64,000 nucleotides of DNA, taken from contig CANMDF010000001.1 in assembly GCA_947496605.1 (NCBI GenBank), positions 1-64,000 of the forward strand. The letters are read 5' to 3'. The notes beneath the pieces were generated by a model that was given only the letters and a program-made list of their open reading frames with translations, had not been told where the DNA came from and did no database searches. The translations under genes were made by a program, and so were the position numbers. Below are positions 8,998 through 18,568 of this stretch, one piece after another. The stretch is from an uncultured Paracoccaceae bacterium (GTDB taxonomy: Bacteria; Pseudomonadota; Alphaproteobacteria; Rhodobacterales; Rhodobacteraceae). Every line of letters starts with the position of its first letter. Position 1 is the stretch's first letter.

Positions 8998-10263
8998 ATG
9001 GCGAATACAACAGGCACTGACAGCAAGAATACGCTTTACTGCAGCTTTTGCGGCAAAAGCCAGCATGAAGTGCGTAAACTGATCGCCGGGCCAACCGTTT
9101 TCATCTGCGATGAATGTGTCGAACTTTGCATGGATATTATCCGTGAAGAGACGAAATCCGCAGGCTTGAAAGCAGGCGATGGGGTACCAACTCCATCTGA
9201 AATTTGCGGCGTCTTGGATGACTATGTGATCGGCCAGTTGCATGCCAAGCGCGTGTTGTCTGTGGCCGTGCACAATCACTACAAACGCCTAAACCATGCT
9301 GAAAAATCAGATATTGAGTTGGCGAAGTCCAACATCATGCTGATCGGACCAACCGGTTGCGGTAAGACGCTGTTGGCGCAAACGTTGGCACGCATTCTGG
9401 ATGTGCCGTTTACGATGGCCGATGCAACGACCCTGACCGAAGCGGGCTATGTTGGCGAAGATGTCGAAAACATCATCCTCAAGCTGTTGCAAGCCTCTGA
9501 ATACAATGTCGAACGTGCCCAACGCGGCATCGTCTACATCGATGAGGTCGATAAGATTACGCGCAAGTCTGACAACCCATCCATCACCCGTGACGTATCG
9601 GGCGAAGGCGTGCAGCAGGCGCTATTGAAGATTATGGAAGGCACCGTGGCCTCTGTTCCGCCACAAGGTGGGCGCAAGCATCCTCAGCAGGAATTCCTGC
9701 AGGTGGATACGACCAACATTCTGTTCATCTGCGGTGGTGCATTTGCCGGCCTTGATAAGATCATTGCCCAACGCGGCAAAGGCTCTGCCATGGGCTTTGG
9801 TGCAGATGTGCGCGAAGACGATGACCGTGGCATTGGCGAGATATTTACGGATTTGGAACCAGAAGATCTGTTGAAGTTTGGTTTGATCCCGGAATTTGTC
9901 GGTCGCTTGCCTGTCATCGCGACATTGACCGATCTGGACGAAGACGCGCTGATCACGATCCTGACCAAGCCCAAAAATGCGCTTGTGAAGCAGTATCAAC
10001 GCCTGTTCGATCTGGAAGACACAAAACTGACATTCACCGAAGATGCGCTTGCTGCCATCGCTAAACGGGCGATTGAACGCAAAACAGGTGCCCGTGGATT
10101 GCGGTCGATCATGGAAGACATCCTGCTGGATACGATGTTCGATCTGCCAGGCATGGATACTGTGACCGAAGTGGTGGTGAACGAAGAAGCCGTCAATTCT
10201 GACGTGGCACCTTTGATGATCCACGATGAAGGCAAAAAGAAAGAGCCTGCAACCGCGAGCTAG
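8998..10263 (+). CDS. clpX: ATP-dependent Clp protease ATPase subunit ClpX
   Basis: 421 residues from the ATG at 8998 (AGAGG upstream). The N-terminal zinc-binding domain has C15, C18, C37 and C40. The AAA+ module has Walker A G117-PTGCGKT, Walker B VYIDEVDK, the pore loop GYVGED and the RKH loop GGRKHPQQ. ClpX unfolds tagged substrates and delivers them to ClpP. The 175-base gap from the clpP terminator contains TTGACA at 8907-8912, a possible -35 element without a clear -10, so clpX probably has its own promoter. Confidence 0.98.
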   Translation: MANTTGTDSKNTLYCSFCGKSQHEVRKLIAGPTVFICDECVELCMDIIREETKSAGLKAGDGVPTPSEICGVLDDYVIGQLHAKRVLSVAVHNHYKRLNHAEKSDIELAKSNIMLIGPTGCGKTLLAQTLARILDVPFTMADATTLTEAGYVGEDVENIILKLLQASEYNVERAQRGIVYIDEVDKITRKSDNPSITRDVSGEGVQQALLKIMEGTVASVPPQGGRKHPQQEFLQVDTTNILFICGGAFAGLDKIIAQRGKGSAMGFGADVREDDDRGIGEIFTDLEPEDLLKFGLIPEFVGRLPVIATLTDLDEDALITILTKPKNALVKQYQRLFDLEDTKLTFTEDALAAIAKRAIERKTGARGLRSIMEDILLDTMFDLPGMDTVTEVVVNEEAVNSDVAPLMIHDEGKKKEPATAS

Positions 10264-10267
10264 GTCT

Positions 10268-10651
10268 ATGGCTATCCGTCACATATCAACCGGATCACCG
10301 TTCGAGGCACAGATTGGCTATAGCCGTGCCGTTGTCGCAGATGGATGGGTCTTTGTGGCCGGTACGACGGGCTATGACTATGCGAATATGGCGATGCCCT
10401 ACAGTATCGAAGCCCAGTGTGAAAATGCACTCGCAACGATTCAGGAAGCGCTGAAAGAAGCCGGTAGCGGGCTCGATCATGTGGTTCGGGTGAATTACAT
10501 CGTGCCTGATAAGGCGGAATGGCCAAAATGCTGGCCGATTACATCCAAAGCGTTTGCCGTTGCAAAACCCGCTGCAACGATGATTTCTGCAGACCTGCAG
10601 AACGCCGAGATGAAGATTGAAATTGAGGTCACAGCGCGGATCTCCGCCTGA
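10268..10651 (+). CDS. RidA-family (Rid/YjgF) protein lacking the usual arginine
   Basis: 127 residues from the ATG at 10268, four bases after the clpX stop. The Rid fold is clear (FEAQIGYSRAVVADGWVFVAG at the start, EALKEAGSGLDHVVRVNYIV in the middle, KIEIEVTA at the end). E. coli RidA uses an arginine in its P-A-R-S-C motif for imine deamination; the aligned stretch here is KPAATMIS, so that arginine is absent. It therefore probably belongs to a Rid subfamily whose activity is not the classical enamine/imine deaminase. Confidence 0.85.
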   Translation: MAIRHISTGSPFEAQIGYSRAVVADGWVFVAGTTGYDYANMAMPYSIEAQCENALATIQEALKEAGSGLDHVVRVNYIVPDKAEWPKCWPITSKAFAVAKPAATMISADLQNAEMKIEIEVTARISA

Positions 10652-10711
10652 ACCCACTGGACCTTGCGGCCTCATTCGTGCATGGATGGGGCACGCAACC
10701 GGAGACGCGAC

Positions 10712-11095
10712 ATGGGCTTTGCTCACAATTTCAAACGTATTTTCACTTGGTGGGATGGTCAGTCATTTGGCACCCAACTTTGGACCAGCCGGAATGGCAC
10801 CAAAGTGGGCGAAGATGCTGAAGGCAATGTGTTCTATCGCAACAGCGACGACAGCCGCCGCTGGGTGATCTACAACGGTCAGAATGAGGCGACGCGCGTC
10901 GCACCTGAATGGCACGGCTGGTTGCACCGCACATGGGACGAGCCACCGACCGAGGTTGCAGTGCCCCGTAAGGATTGGGAAAAGCCGCATCAGACCAACC
11001 TTTCAGGAACGATGGATGCCTATGCGCCCGCGGGTTCAATTCGCCGCGCGGCACCTGCAGACCGTTCAGACTATGAGGCATGGACGCCAGAATAG
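10712..11095 (+). CDS. NADH:ubiquinone oxidoreductase accessory subunit NDUFA12-like
   Basis: 127 residues. The family signature is strong: a short N-terminal segment with FTWWDGQSFGT, KVGEDAEGNVFY, RRWVIYNG, PEWHGWLHRTWDEPPTE and a proline-rich tail ending in DYEAWTPE. NDUFA12 (17.2 kDa, B17.2) is one of the few supernumerary complex I subunits shared by alphaproteobacteria and mitochondria; it sits on the peripheral arm. The gene is away from the nuo operon and followed by the DUF2155 gene after eight bases. Confidence 0.93.
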   Translation: MGFAHNFKRIFTWWDGQSFGTQLWTSRNGTKVGEDAEGNVFYRNSDDSRRWVIYNGQNEATRVAPEWHGWLHRTWDEPPTEVAVPRKDWEKPHQTNLSGTMDAYAPAGSIRRAAPADRSDYEAWTPE

Positions 11096-11103
11096 GGGCA
11101 GCG

Positions 11104-11583
11104 ATGCGGTCAATTTTTCTATCGACGATTATGGGCGGCGCATTGCTTGCAGCTCCAGTTGTTGCACAAGAGATTGTAACGACGCCAATCGAAGAAATTC
11201 CGTTGGATGAGTTGATTGGACAGCTTACCACGACGCCCATTGAAGAGACCGAAGAGTTTGTGACGACGTCAACAGAAGCTGTCAGGCAGCAGGTTGCGAC
11301 CGCCTCTGGTGGTGAACTGCGAATCCTTGATAAGTTGACAGGGCAAGTTAGCGATGTCTCGCTTGAAAGCGGGCAAACTGCGACGCTTGGGTTTTTATCT
11401 GTGAAGCTAAATGAATGCCGTTATCCGATTGATAACCCGTCAGGTGATGCTTTCGCGCAAATCATTGTGCGCAATAATGAAGGCACCTTGTTTTCCGGAT
11501 GGATGCTGGCGACAGCGCCCGCACTGAACGCGATGGATCACCCGCGTTATGATGTCTGGGCGTTGCGGTGCAGCACCTCCTGA
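11104..11583 (+). CDS. DUF2155-domain secreted protein
   Basis: 159 residues with a signal peptide ending near residue 21 (AAPVVAQ). The mature protein has a TTTPIEE-type low-complexity repeat, then a DUF2155 domain with the characteristic LDKLTG, LNECRYP and SGWMLATAPALNAMDHPRYDVWALRC. Two cysteines (NECRYP and LRC near the end) could form a disulfide in the periplasm. Function is unknown. It follows the NDUFA12 gene and its last 37 bases overlap the convergent aat gene. Confidence 0.88.
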   Translation: MRSIFLSTIMGGALLAAPVVAQEIVTTPIEEIPLDELIGQLTTTPIEETEEFVTTSTEAVRQQVATASGGELRILDKLTGQVSDVSLESGQTATLGFLSVKLNECRYPIDNPSGDAFAQIIVRNNEGTLFSGWMLATAPALNAMDHPRYDVWALRCSTS

Positions 11584-12197
11584 GCAGGTGGAATAGCGCC
11601 TGGAGTCTTGAATGATGCCTCTTTTGCCAATGCCTCAACCAGCATTGCCCGATAATGATCTCGTGAAATCTCGACTGCGCCAAGGCTTTCTAAATGCGGA
11701 GTCGTAAACTGCGTATCAAAAAGCGCATAACCCCCTAAACGCAAGCGATCGACCAAATAAGCAAGTGCTACCTTTGAGGCATCTGTCGCGCGGCTAAACA
11801 TGCTTTCCCCGAAGAATGCGGCTCCAATGGCAACACCGTAAACGCCACCGACCAAATGTTCGTCGTCCCATACTTCGATGGAATGGGCAAAACCGCCTTT
11901 ATGCAGTTGGCGGTATAGCGCAAAGATTGTGTCGTTGATCCATGTCTCATCCCGGTCCGCACAGCCCTCAACAACAGCTTCGAATGCGGTGTCATATGTC
12001 ACTTGAAAGTGACCACGCCGCATAGTCTGTGCAAGGCTGCGGGAAATGTTGAAACCGTCGAGAGGGAACACACCGCGCATGCGCGGATCGACCCAGAACA
12101 CCTCGGGATCGTCGCGGCCTTCGGACATTGGAAAGACACCCACCTGATAGGCCTGCAAAAGCAGATCCGCGGTCAGGGTGGGTGCGCTATCTTTCAC
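11547..12197 (-). CDS. aat: Leucyl/phenylalanyl-tRNA--protein transferase
   Basis: 216 residues. It transfers Leu or Phe from tRNA to N-terminal Lys or Arg of proteins, creating primary N-degrons for ClpAP. Family motifs are present: YQVGVFPMSEG, WVDPRMRGVFPLD, GGVYGVAIGAAFFGESMFSR, and FDTQFTTPHLESLGA. The stop of accC lies two bases upstream of its start region, so it is probably last in an accB-accC-aat operon. Its 3' end overlaps the DUF2155 gene on the other strand by 37 bases (11547-11583). Confidence 0.96.
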   Translation of the reverse strand: MKDSAPTLTADLLLQAYQVGVFPMSEGRDDPEVFWVDPRMRGVFPLDGFNISRSLAQTMRRGHFQVTYDTAFEAVVEGCADRDETWINDTIFALYRQLHKGGFAHSIEVWDDEHLVGGVYGVAIGAAFFGESMFSRATDASKVALAYLVDRLRLGGYALFDTQFTTPHLESLGAVEISRDHYRAMLVEALAKEASFKTPGAIPPAQEVLHRNAQTS

Positions 12198-12199
12198 CG

Positions 12200-13546
12200 T
12201 TAGTTCAGGTTTTCTTCAAGCCAGTGTTCCAGCCAGTGAATGTTGTATTCACCGGTTTGCACAGCTTCTTCGGCCAGTAGTGCATGGAACAGTGGAATGG
12301 TTGTATCAACACCATCGACGATCAGTTCACCCAAAGCGCGTTCCAATCGCGCAAGCGCCTCTGGTCGGTCACGTCCGTGTACGATCAGTTTGCCGATCAA
12401 ACTGTCGTAGTAAGGTGGGATCCGGTAACCGTCATAAAGTGCGGAATCCATCCGCACGCCCAAACCACCCGGTGCATGATATTGGGTGATCGTGCCGGGG
12501 CAGGGGGCAAAGTTTGGCAGTTTCTCGGCGTTGATCCGGACCTCGATGGCGTGGCCATTGATTTCAAGGTCATCTTGACCGAACGACATTGGCATACCGG
12601 ATGCCACGCGCAATTGTTCGCGCACCAGATCGACGCCAAAGATACCTTCTGTCACAGGGTGTTCGACTTGCAGCCGTGTGTTCATTTCAATGAAATAGAA
12701 TTCATCGTTCTCGAACAGAAATTCGATAGTGCCCGCGCCGATGTAGTTGATCTTTGCGACAGCGTCTGCGCAGACCTTGCCGATCCGCGCGCGTAGCTCT
12801 GGTGTGATGCACGGGCCTGGCGCCTCTTCGAACACTTTCTGGTGGCGACGCTGTAGCGAACAATCGCGTTCGCCAAGGTGCACTGCATTGCCCTTACCGT
12901 CGCCAAATACCTGAATTTCGATGTGGCGCGGGGTTGTCAGGTATTTCTCAATATAGACTTCGTCATTGCCAAAGGCGGCTTTGCCTTCGGCACGTGCGGA
13001 CAAGAACGCTTTCTCCATGTCAGCGGCGGTTTGGGCCACTTTCATGCCGCGTCCGCCGCCACCTGCCGTCGCTTTGATGATAACCGGATAGCCGACTTCT
13101 TCGCCAATCCGCTGCGCGTCGGCCAAAGTTGGCACGCCGCCGTCTGATCCGGGCACGCAAGGCACGCCGAGCGCCTTCATGGTGTCCTTGGCGGTGATTT
13201 TATCGCCCATGACCCGGATATGTTCCGCTGTGGGGCCGATGAATGTCAGATCGTGATCTTCGACTGCTTGCACAAAGGCCGCGTTTTCAGACAGAAAGCC
13301 ATAGCCTGGGTGAATGGCCTGTGCGCCCGTGATCTCACACGCAGAGATGATCGCCGGGAACGACAAATAGCTTTGCGCTGATGATGGCGGGCCGATGCAG
13401 ATCGCTTCGTCTGCCATGCGCACATGCATTGCGTCTGAATCAGCTGTCGAATGGACGGCTACTGATTTCACGCCCATTTCGCGGCAGGCACGCACAACAC
13501 GAAGGGCAATCTCGCCGCGGTTCGCGATAAGGATTTTATCGAACAT
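12200..13546 (-). CDS. accC: Acetyl-CoA carboxylase biotin carboxylase subunit
   Basis: 448 residues, full length. It carboxylates the biotin on AccB using ATP and bicarbonate, the first half-reaction of malonyl-CoA synthesis. ATP-grasp features are visible: N-terminal [13 protein letters not shown], the glycine-rich ATP loop GGGGRGMK near residue 163, and [14 protein letters not shown] near 290. It sits ten bases downstream of accB and just upstream of aat, in the usual accBC arrangement. Confidence 0.98.
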   Translation of the reverse strand: MFDKILIANRGEIALRVVRACREMGVKSVAVHSTADSDAMHVRMADEAICIGPPSSAQSYLSFPAIISACEITGAQAIHPGYGFLSENAAFVQAVEDHDLTFIGPTAEHIRVMGDKITAKDTMKALGVPCVPGSDGGVPTLADAQRIGEEVGYPVIIKATAGGGGRGMKVAQTAADMEKAFLSARAEGKAAFGNDEVYIEKYLTTPRHIEIQVFGDGKGNAVHLGERDCSLQRRHQKVFEEAPGPCITPELRARIGKVCADAVAKINYIGAGTIEFLFENDEFYFIEMNTRLQVEHPVTEGIFGVDLVREQLRVASGMPMSFGQDDLEINGHAIEVRINAEKLPNFAPCPGTITQYHAPGGLGVRMDSALYDGYRIPPYYDSLIGKLIVHGRDRPEALARLERALGELIVDGVDTTIPLFHALLAEEAVQTGEYNIHWLEHWLEENLN

Positions 13547-13556
13547 GGGTCAGCCC

Positions 13557-14054
13557 TTATTCGATGATCACAAGAGGTGCGCCGAATTCGACAGGTCCGC
13601 CGTCTTCCACCAAGATGCGCTTGATCGTGCCTGCGCGTGGTGCAGGAATGTGGTTCATCGTTTTCATAGCTTCGATGATCAGGATCGTATCACCCTCTTT
13701 AACGGTCGCACCGACTGTGCTGAACGGTGCCGCACCCGGTTCGGCGGCCATATAGACCGTGCCCACCATTGGTGACGTGACAGCGCCAGGATGGCTGGCA
13801 GGATCAGCAGCATCTGAAGCTGGTGCCGCAGGGGCCGTGGGTGCGCTTGGTGCTGAAGGCGCTGCAACAGGTGCAGGGGCAGGAACACTTGCTTGCACCA
13901 CAGTTTGCGTCTGGCGGCTTACGCGCACATTCAGGCTGTCGTTTTCGCCATAGTCGCGCTTGACTTGCAGTTCGGTCAGATCATTGTCGCGCAGCAATTC
14001 GGCCAAAGCCGCAATAAAGCTGACGTCGCTATCATGAGAGGTTTTGTTGCCCAT
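13557..14054 (-). CDS. accB: Acetyl-CoA carboxylase biotin carboxyl carrier protein
   Basis: 165 residues. An N-terminal region of about 45 residues is followed by a long Ala/Pro-rich flexible linker (about 53-92) and the C-terminal biotinyl domain. The biotin attachment lysine is K131 in EAMKTMNHI; Thr replaces the Met commonly found after it, a variant compatible with biotinylation. It carries carboxybiotin between AccC and the carboxyltransferase. First gene of accB-accC-aat on the minus strand. Confidence 0.97.
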   Translation of the reverse strand: MGNKTSHDSDVSFIAALAELLRDNDLTELQVKRDYGENDSLNVRVSRQTQTVVQASVPAPAPVAAPSAPSAPTAPAAPASDAADPASHPGAVTSPMVGTVYMAAEPGAAPFSTVGATVKEGDTILIIEAMKTMNHIPAPRAGTIKRILVEDGGPVEFGAPLVIIE

Positions 14055-14170
14055 ATTTTCCTCGGCCCGTTGCTCATATTTATTGTGTTCGCGACGTTAC
14101 GTCACGAACCATCTCACTGCTTATAGGGCAAGCTAGCGAAGGTGGAAAGCATTGGGCGTGCGAAAAACAC

Positions 14171-14494
14171 CTAGGCGTCTTCTGACGAGACATCCATGGG
14201 TGCTGTCGCTGCGCTTTCGTTCGCTGTTGCATCACTATCATAGGGCAACATTGGCACATCATAAGGGCGTAGAGTGCGGTCTGGCGGCGCAATTTCTGTT
14301 GGGTTCTCGGGGTATTCTGTTCCCGAAAGCCGTGCTGTGACCACTTGTGCAACGAAGGGCTTGTCTGACGGCAAGGTGGCACTGGTTTCCCCACCCTCGA
14401 CAGCTTGGACCTTTGTCGTGATCGCACGGGGCAAGACAGTTGCGGCGGTTGTAGCAGCGGCTGCAGGTGAGGGTATGTTAAGTGAGATATCCAT
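14171..14494 (-). CDS. Hypothetical Ala/Thr/Pro-rich protein
   Basis: 107 residues if started at the ATG at 14494, which has GGAG eight bases upstream; the frame is open to 14530 (GTG) with no good ribosome site. The sequence is rich in Ala, Pro, Thr and Asp, with no signal peptide, membrane helix or known motif, and looks largely disordered. It lies 116 bases upstream of accB on the same strand. I do not recognise it; it may be lineage-specific. Confidence 0.5.
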   Translation of the reverse strand: MDISLNIPSPAAAATTAATVLPRAITTKVQAVEGGETSATLPSDKPFVAQVVTARLSGTEYPENPTEIAPPDRTLRPYDVPMLPYDSDATANESAATAPMDVSSEDA

Positions 14495-14612
14495 TGATAA
14501 GGCTCCGAAAAGCGAGGGCGTTGCCATCACAGATTCGTCTTTTCAACTTACCAAATGATTAATCGCAGAGAAGGTATTCCCTGCGATTTTATCTTAATAG
14601 GTTAAAGGAACC

Positions 14613-15362
14613 TTAGATCGCGAGGTATTGCGCACGCAATTGTTCGTTCTCAAGCACTTCCTTAGCAGAGCCGTCAAAGACCACTTTGCCGATATCCAAG
14701 ATCACAGCACGGTCCGCCAGCTTAAGCGCGGCTACCGCGTTTTGTTCAACGATCACAGTCGTAATGCCTTGGTCACGGATGACGCCAAGGGTCTTGGCGA
14801 TCTCTTGCACGATGACAGGCGCCAGACCTTCATATGGCTCATCGAGCAACAGAACTTTGATGTCGCGGGCGAGTGCGCGCGCGATCGACAACATCTGCTG
14901 TTCGCCGCCAGACAATGTTACGCCATCTTGCTTGCGACGTTCCTTTAGGCGCGGGAAGAGGTCGTAAATGCGATCCAAGGACCAGCCTTTCGGCGGGGCG
15001 ATCTGGGCCAGCTGCAGGTTTTCCTCAACAGTCAGGCCAGGAATGATGCGGCGGTCCTCTGGAACCAAAGAAATCCCGTTGGCTGCCGCTTCATGGCTTT
15101 TCATTTCATGCAAGGGCTTGTGATCAAGCCAAATCTCACCGTGCGTCAAAGCAGGGTCATCAAGCCGCGCAATTGTGCGCAGCGTCGATGTCTTGCCTGC
15201 ACCGTTGCGCCCCAACAAGGCAAGGATTTCACCTTCGTGGATGTTAAAGCTGACGTTTTGGACGATATAGCTTTCGCCGTAATACGCTTCGATTTCCCAA
15301 ACACTCAGATAGGCCGGGTGGGTTGCCGCGTTATTGGCGTTCTTGTTGAATGGTGCGTTCAT
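14613..15362 (-). CDS. livF: Branched-chain-type ABC transporter ATPase LivF
   Basis: 249 residues from the ATG at 15362, which has AGGAG upstream; a TTG further up is less likely. Walker A is GRNGAGKT, the signature is LSGGEQQM and Walker B LLLDEPYEG, all in the order of LivF. The N-terminus has an extra 25 residues before the YYGESYIVQNVSF core. It is the last gene of the five-gene minus-strand transporter operon, separated from livG by two perfect hairpins. Confidence 0.93.
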   Translation of the reverse strand: MNAPFNKNANNAATHPAYLSVWEIEAYYGESYIVQNVSFNIHEGEILALLGRNGAGKTSTLRTIARLDDPALTHGEIWLDHKPLHEMKSHEAAANGISLVPEDRRIIPGLTVEENLQLAQIAPPKGWSLDRIYDLFPRLKERRKQDGVTLSGGEQQMLSIARALARDIKVLLLDEPYEGLAPVIVQEIAKTLGVIRDQGITTVIVEQNAVAALKLADRAVILDIGKVVFDGSAKEVLENEQLRAQYLAI

Positions 15363-15380
15363 TTCTTCGTCTCCTACCAA

Positions 15381-15402
15381 ATCACTTTTCGAGAAAAGTG
15401 AT
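15381..15402 (-). other. Perfect hairpin in the livG-livF gap
   Basis: ATCACTTTTC and GAAAAGTGAT are fully complementary arms of ten bases around a GA (TC on the transcript) centre. Such a tight two-base loop would open slightly in RNA. No T-run follows, so it is more likely an mRNA processing or stability element, or a protein site, than a terminator. Confidence 0.75.
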
Positions 15403-15408
15403 GGGCTA

Positions 15409-15430
15409 TCCGAATTTCTAGCAATTCGGA
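15409..15430 (-). other. Second perfect hairpin in the livG-livF gap
   Basis: TCCGAATT (15409-15416) and AATTCGGA (15423-15430) form eight pairs around the six-base loop TCTAGC. It ends four bases from the livG stop and precedes the first hairpin in the transcript. Together the two fill most of the 72-base gap between the genes. Confidence 0.75.
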
Positions 15431-15434
15431 GTGG

Positions 15435-16193
15435 TTAAACCTGCGCTTCGCCAAGATAGGCTTCACGCACCTTTGGGTGGCCTTTGATGTTATCAGGCGT
15501 GTCTTCGACCAGCGGTGTCCCTTGTGCAAGCACTGTGATCCGTTCAGCCAGAGAGAAGACAACATTCATGTCATGCTCAATGATGGCCATCGTGATCCCG
15601 CGTTTGGTACGGATTTCCTTCAACAAGCTGATCGTATTTTCCGTATCTGCGCGGGCCATACCAGCTGTTGGTTCATCCAATAGCAACAGTTTCGGGTCCT
15701 GAACCAAGCACATCGCCATTTCCAAACGCCGCTTGTCACCACGTGACAGGCTGGATGCCAGCATGTCGCGTTTCTCAAGCATATTTACATCCGACAACAT
15801 TGCAGATGCTTGGTCTTGGATATCGCTTTCGGCCCGAATGCTCTCAATTGCATGCATTCTGAATGCGCCGTCGCGTTTCGCAAAGCAGGGGATCATGACG
15901 TTTTCATAAACCGTGAGGTCGCTGAAAATTTCAGGTGTTTGAAACACTCGGCTGATCCCCATCTGATTGATCTCATGCGGCTTGCGCCCTAGCACCGATT
16001 GCCCATCAAACATCACCGATCCGCTGTCAGGGATCAGTTTGCCTACCAGCACGTTTAGCAAGGTTGACTTGCCTGCACCGTTCGGCCCGATGATGGCATG
16101 AAGCGATCCTTCGGCCACGCTGAGGTTCACGTCACCCAGCGCTTGCAATCCACCGAACCGCTTGTTGATGCCTTTTACTTCTAACAAACCCAT
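15435..16193 (-). CDS. livG: Branched-chain-type ABC transporter ATPase LivG
   Basis: 252 residues, AAGGAG upstream of its ATG. Walker A GPNGAGKST, a signature of LSRGDKRRLEMA (in place of LSGGQQ, as in LivG/urea-type ATPases) and Walker B LLLDEPTAGMA. It energises transport with LivF as a heterodimer at the inner face of the membrane. It is preceded by livM at 12 bases. Confidence 0.94.
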   Translation of the reverse strand: MGLLEVKGINKRFGGLQALGDVNLSVAEGSLHAIIGPNGAGKSTLLNVLVGKLIPDSGSVMFDGQSVLGRKPHEINQMGISRVFQTPEIFSDLTVYENVMIPCFAKRDGAFRMHAIESIRAESDIQDQASAMLSDVNMLEKRDMLASSLSRGDKRRLEMAMCLVQDPKLLLLDEPTAGMARADTENTISLLKEIRTKRGITMAIIEHDMNVVFSLAERITVLAQGTPLVEDTPDNIKGHPKVREAYLGEAQV

Positions 16194-16205
16194 CTGTTTG
16201 TCTCC

Positions 16206-17405
16206 TTATTCGGCCGGTTCAGTGGCGTTTGGCTTCGCATCTTCTGGCTTCTTACGGCTGAAGAGTCCGGCGACTTTCTGACCACCTTGGACAAGGCCAC
16301 CAGGCAGGAAGATAACAACAAGCATGAACACGATACCAAGTGTCAGGTGCCAGCCTTTACCGATGAACGGATAGATCATCGCAACAACGATGTCTTCGAG
16401 CCCATCAGGCAGGAAGGAAAACCATGTGTGCAGGATCGTCTCGTTGATCTTAGAGAAGATATTCTCAAAGTACTTGATCATACCCGCGCCAAGGACCGGA
16501 CCGATCAGCGTCCCTGCACCACCCAAGATGGTCATCAGAACAACTTCACCCGATGCGGTCCATTGCATACGCTCTGCACCTGCGAGTGGGTCCATCGAGG
16601 CCATCAGACCGCCTGCCAGACCAGCGTACATGCCAGAGATCACAAAGGCCGCTAACGTATAGGGCCGTGCGTTAAGGCCTGTATAGCTCATCCGTGTTTG
16701 GTTGGATTTGATCGCGCGCAACATCATCCCGAAAGGTGACCGGAAGATACGGATCGACATATAGAAGGCAAAGATCATAAACGCCGCGGCCAGATAATAG
16801 CCGGTGTTGAACGTAAACAACCAAGCACCAACTTCCCATTCAAAGCTGGATCGCATCTCAAGACCGAAGAGGGCAGGAACAGGAATGTTGCCCGTTGCAG
16901 TCTGCGAAACGCCAAAGATACGCGGGTCATCGAGTGCCAGTTGCAAACCGGTTTCACCGCCTGTGATCGGTGTCAGAACCGAATAGGCCAGAGCAAAGGA
17001 CATTTGCGCAAAGGCCAGTGTCAGGATCGAGAAGTAGATGCCTGACCGCCGCAACGAGATGAACCCAATGATCAGCGAGAACAGACCCGCAATGACGACA
17101 CTGATCGCAATAGCCGGCAGTACGTTCATACTGAGCAGCTTAAACATCCAAACCGCACCGTAAGACCCTGCGCCCAAGAAGGCTGCGTGACCAAACGAGA
17201 GGTAGCCGGTCAGGCCGAACAGGATGTTGAAACCAATGGCGAAGATGCCAAAGATCACGAAACGCTGCATCAAGTCAGGGTAGCCTGCGTTGAACTGTGC
17301 CATCTCTGACCCTTCAGGGAAGGGGTTGAGGATGAATGGTGCAAACATGGTCAAACCAATGACGATGAGCAGCAGACGGAAGTCTTTCTTTTCTAGTCCG
17401 AGCAT
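16206..17405 (-). CDS. livM: Branched-chain-type ABC transporter permease LivM
   Basis: 399 residues with about ten membrane helices and the LivM motif [22 protein letters not shown] near residue 65. The C-terminus is charged and cytoplasmic. It pairs with LivH to form the channel. Its start is four bases after the livH stop, with GGAGG lying inside the end of livH, indicating translational coupling. The 399-residue length, longer than the typical ~320, comes from an insertion between helices around residues 170-215. Confidence 0.94.
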   Translation of the reverse strand: MLGLEKKDFRLLLIVIGLTMFAPFILNPFPEGSEMAQFNAGYPDLMQRFVIFGIFAIGFNILFGLTGYLSFGHAAFLGAGSYGAVWMFKLLSMNVLPAIAISVVIAGLFSLIIGFISLRRSGIYFSILTLAFAQMSFALAYSVLTPITGGETGLQLALDDPRIFGVSQTATGNIPVPALFGLEMRSSFEWEVGAWLFTFNTGYYLAAAFMIFAFYMSIRIFRSPFGMMLRAIKSNQTRMSYTGLNARPYTLAAFVISGMYAGLAGGLMASMDPLAGAERMQWTASGEVVLMTILGGAGTLIGPVLGAGMIKYFENIFSKINETILHTWFSFLPDGLEDIVVAMIYPFIGKGWHLTLGIVFMLVVIFLPGGLVQGGQKVAGLFSRKKPEDAKPNATEPAE

Positions 17406-17409
17406 TGGC

Positions 17410-18441
17410 TTATTCCTCCATTACGCCTTTGCGACCCATCAGGCCACGTGGACGCGTCAACAAAATGATAATTGCGACAAGGTAGATGATGATCTGGTTG
17501 ATGCCTGGCAGGATGTCGATGACCTGAGACATAGAGGCGAAGCTCTCCAAAATACCCAGCAAGAAGCCTGCCGCGACCGCACCGGGCAATGATCCCATGC
17601 CGCCGACAACAACGACCACAAAGCTAAGGACGAGGAAATCCATTCCCATATGATAGTTCGGAGAGTTGATGGGCGCGTACATCACGCCCGCCAGTCCCGC
17701 GACAGCGGCGGCTATCCCGAACATGATTGTAAAGCGCTTGTCGATGTCGATGCCGAGGATACCAACCGTTTCGCGGTCGGCCATACCAGCCCGCACAACC
17801 ATCCCGAAGGTGGTGAATTGCAAGAACGCAAAAACAGCGCCGATAATGATGATCGAGAAGAAGAAATACACAAGACGCCAGTATGGATAGATGATCGCAT
17901 TTGGATCAAATCCAAGGATCACGCCGAAATCAAAGCTCCCAACGAATGCCTCTGGTGCAGGCGTTGGGATTGGGTTCGCGCCATAGAAATACTTGACGAT
18001 TTCTTGGATCACGATGGCAAGGCCAAAGGTCACAAGGATCTGGTCGGCGTGTGGGCGCTTGTAGAAGTGCTTGATCAGGCCACGCTCCATGATGAAGCCG
18101 ATGCTGACCATGATTGGAATAGCGATAACGATTGAAATTGGGACGGCCCAGTCGATGATTGCATCACCGGTCGTTTGCCCAAACAAGTCGTATAGGTAAG
18201 GCACATCCACTTGCAGCGGATTGCCCAAGAAATCTGTCCGCGTGTTATCCACAACCTTGTGGCTGAGTGTCAGCAGGTTGCTGACTGTCACGGCGACAAA
18301 CGCGCCGAGCATGAACAATGCGCCGTGGGCAAAGTTCACAACACCTAGCGTGCCGAAAATGAGTGTCAGACCAAGCGCGATAAGCGCATAGGCCGAGCCC
18401 TTATCAAGCCCATTAAGAATTTGAAGAATGAACTGGTCCAT
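17410..18441 (-). CDS. livH: Branched-chain-type ABC transporter permease LivH
   Basis: 343 residues, about eight membrane helices, with the LivH hallmark [32 protein letters not shown] split over the first 40 residues and [17 protein letters not shown] near 285. A hydrophilic insert of about 45 residues lies between the first helices (residues 55-100). It follows the binding-protein gene by 127 bases that contain a stem-loop. Confidence 0.94.
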   Translation of the reverse strand: MDQFILQILNGLDKGSAYALIALGLTLIFGTLGVVNFAHGALFMLGAFVAVTVSNLLTLSHKVVDNTRTDFLGNPLQVDVPYLYDLFGQTTGDAIIDWAVPISIVIAIPIMVSIGFIMERGLIKHFYKRPHADQILVTFGLAIVIQEIVKYFYGANPIPTPAPEAFVGSFDFGVILGFDPNAIIYPYWRLVYFFFSIIIIGAVFAFLQFTTFGMVVRAGMADRETVGILGIDIDKRFTIMFGIAAAVAGLAGVMYAPINSPNYHMGMDFLVLSFVVVVVGGMGSLPGAVAAGFLLGILESFASMSQVIDILPGINQIIIYLVAIIILLTRPRGLMGRKGVMEE

Positions 18442-18530
18442 GTGATGACCTCTGATCCGTTGTGGGAGTGAGCTGCGGGTGCTCTATGTCATGCCACAGC
18501 CGAAGGCCGGCGCTGCATGACCCTAGGGGT

Positions 18531-18557
18531 TCAGGCCACCCAGAAGGGGTGACCTGA
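18531..18557 (-). other. Stem-loop between binding-protein gene and livH
   Basis: TCAGG-C-CACCC (18531-18541) pairs with GGGTG-A-CCTGA (18547-18557), ten pairs with one mismatch and a five-base loop. On the transcript it follows the binding-protein stop by 11 bases and is not followed by a U-run. Such elements usually protect the upstream mRNA so that the binding protein is made in excess over the permeases. Confidence 0.7.
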
Positions 18558-18568
18558 TAATTTTAGGC

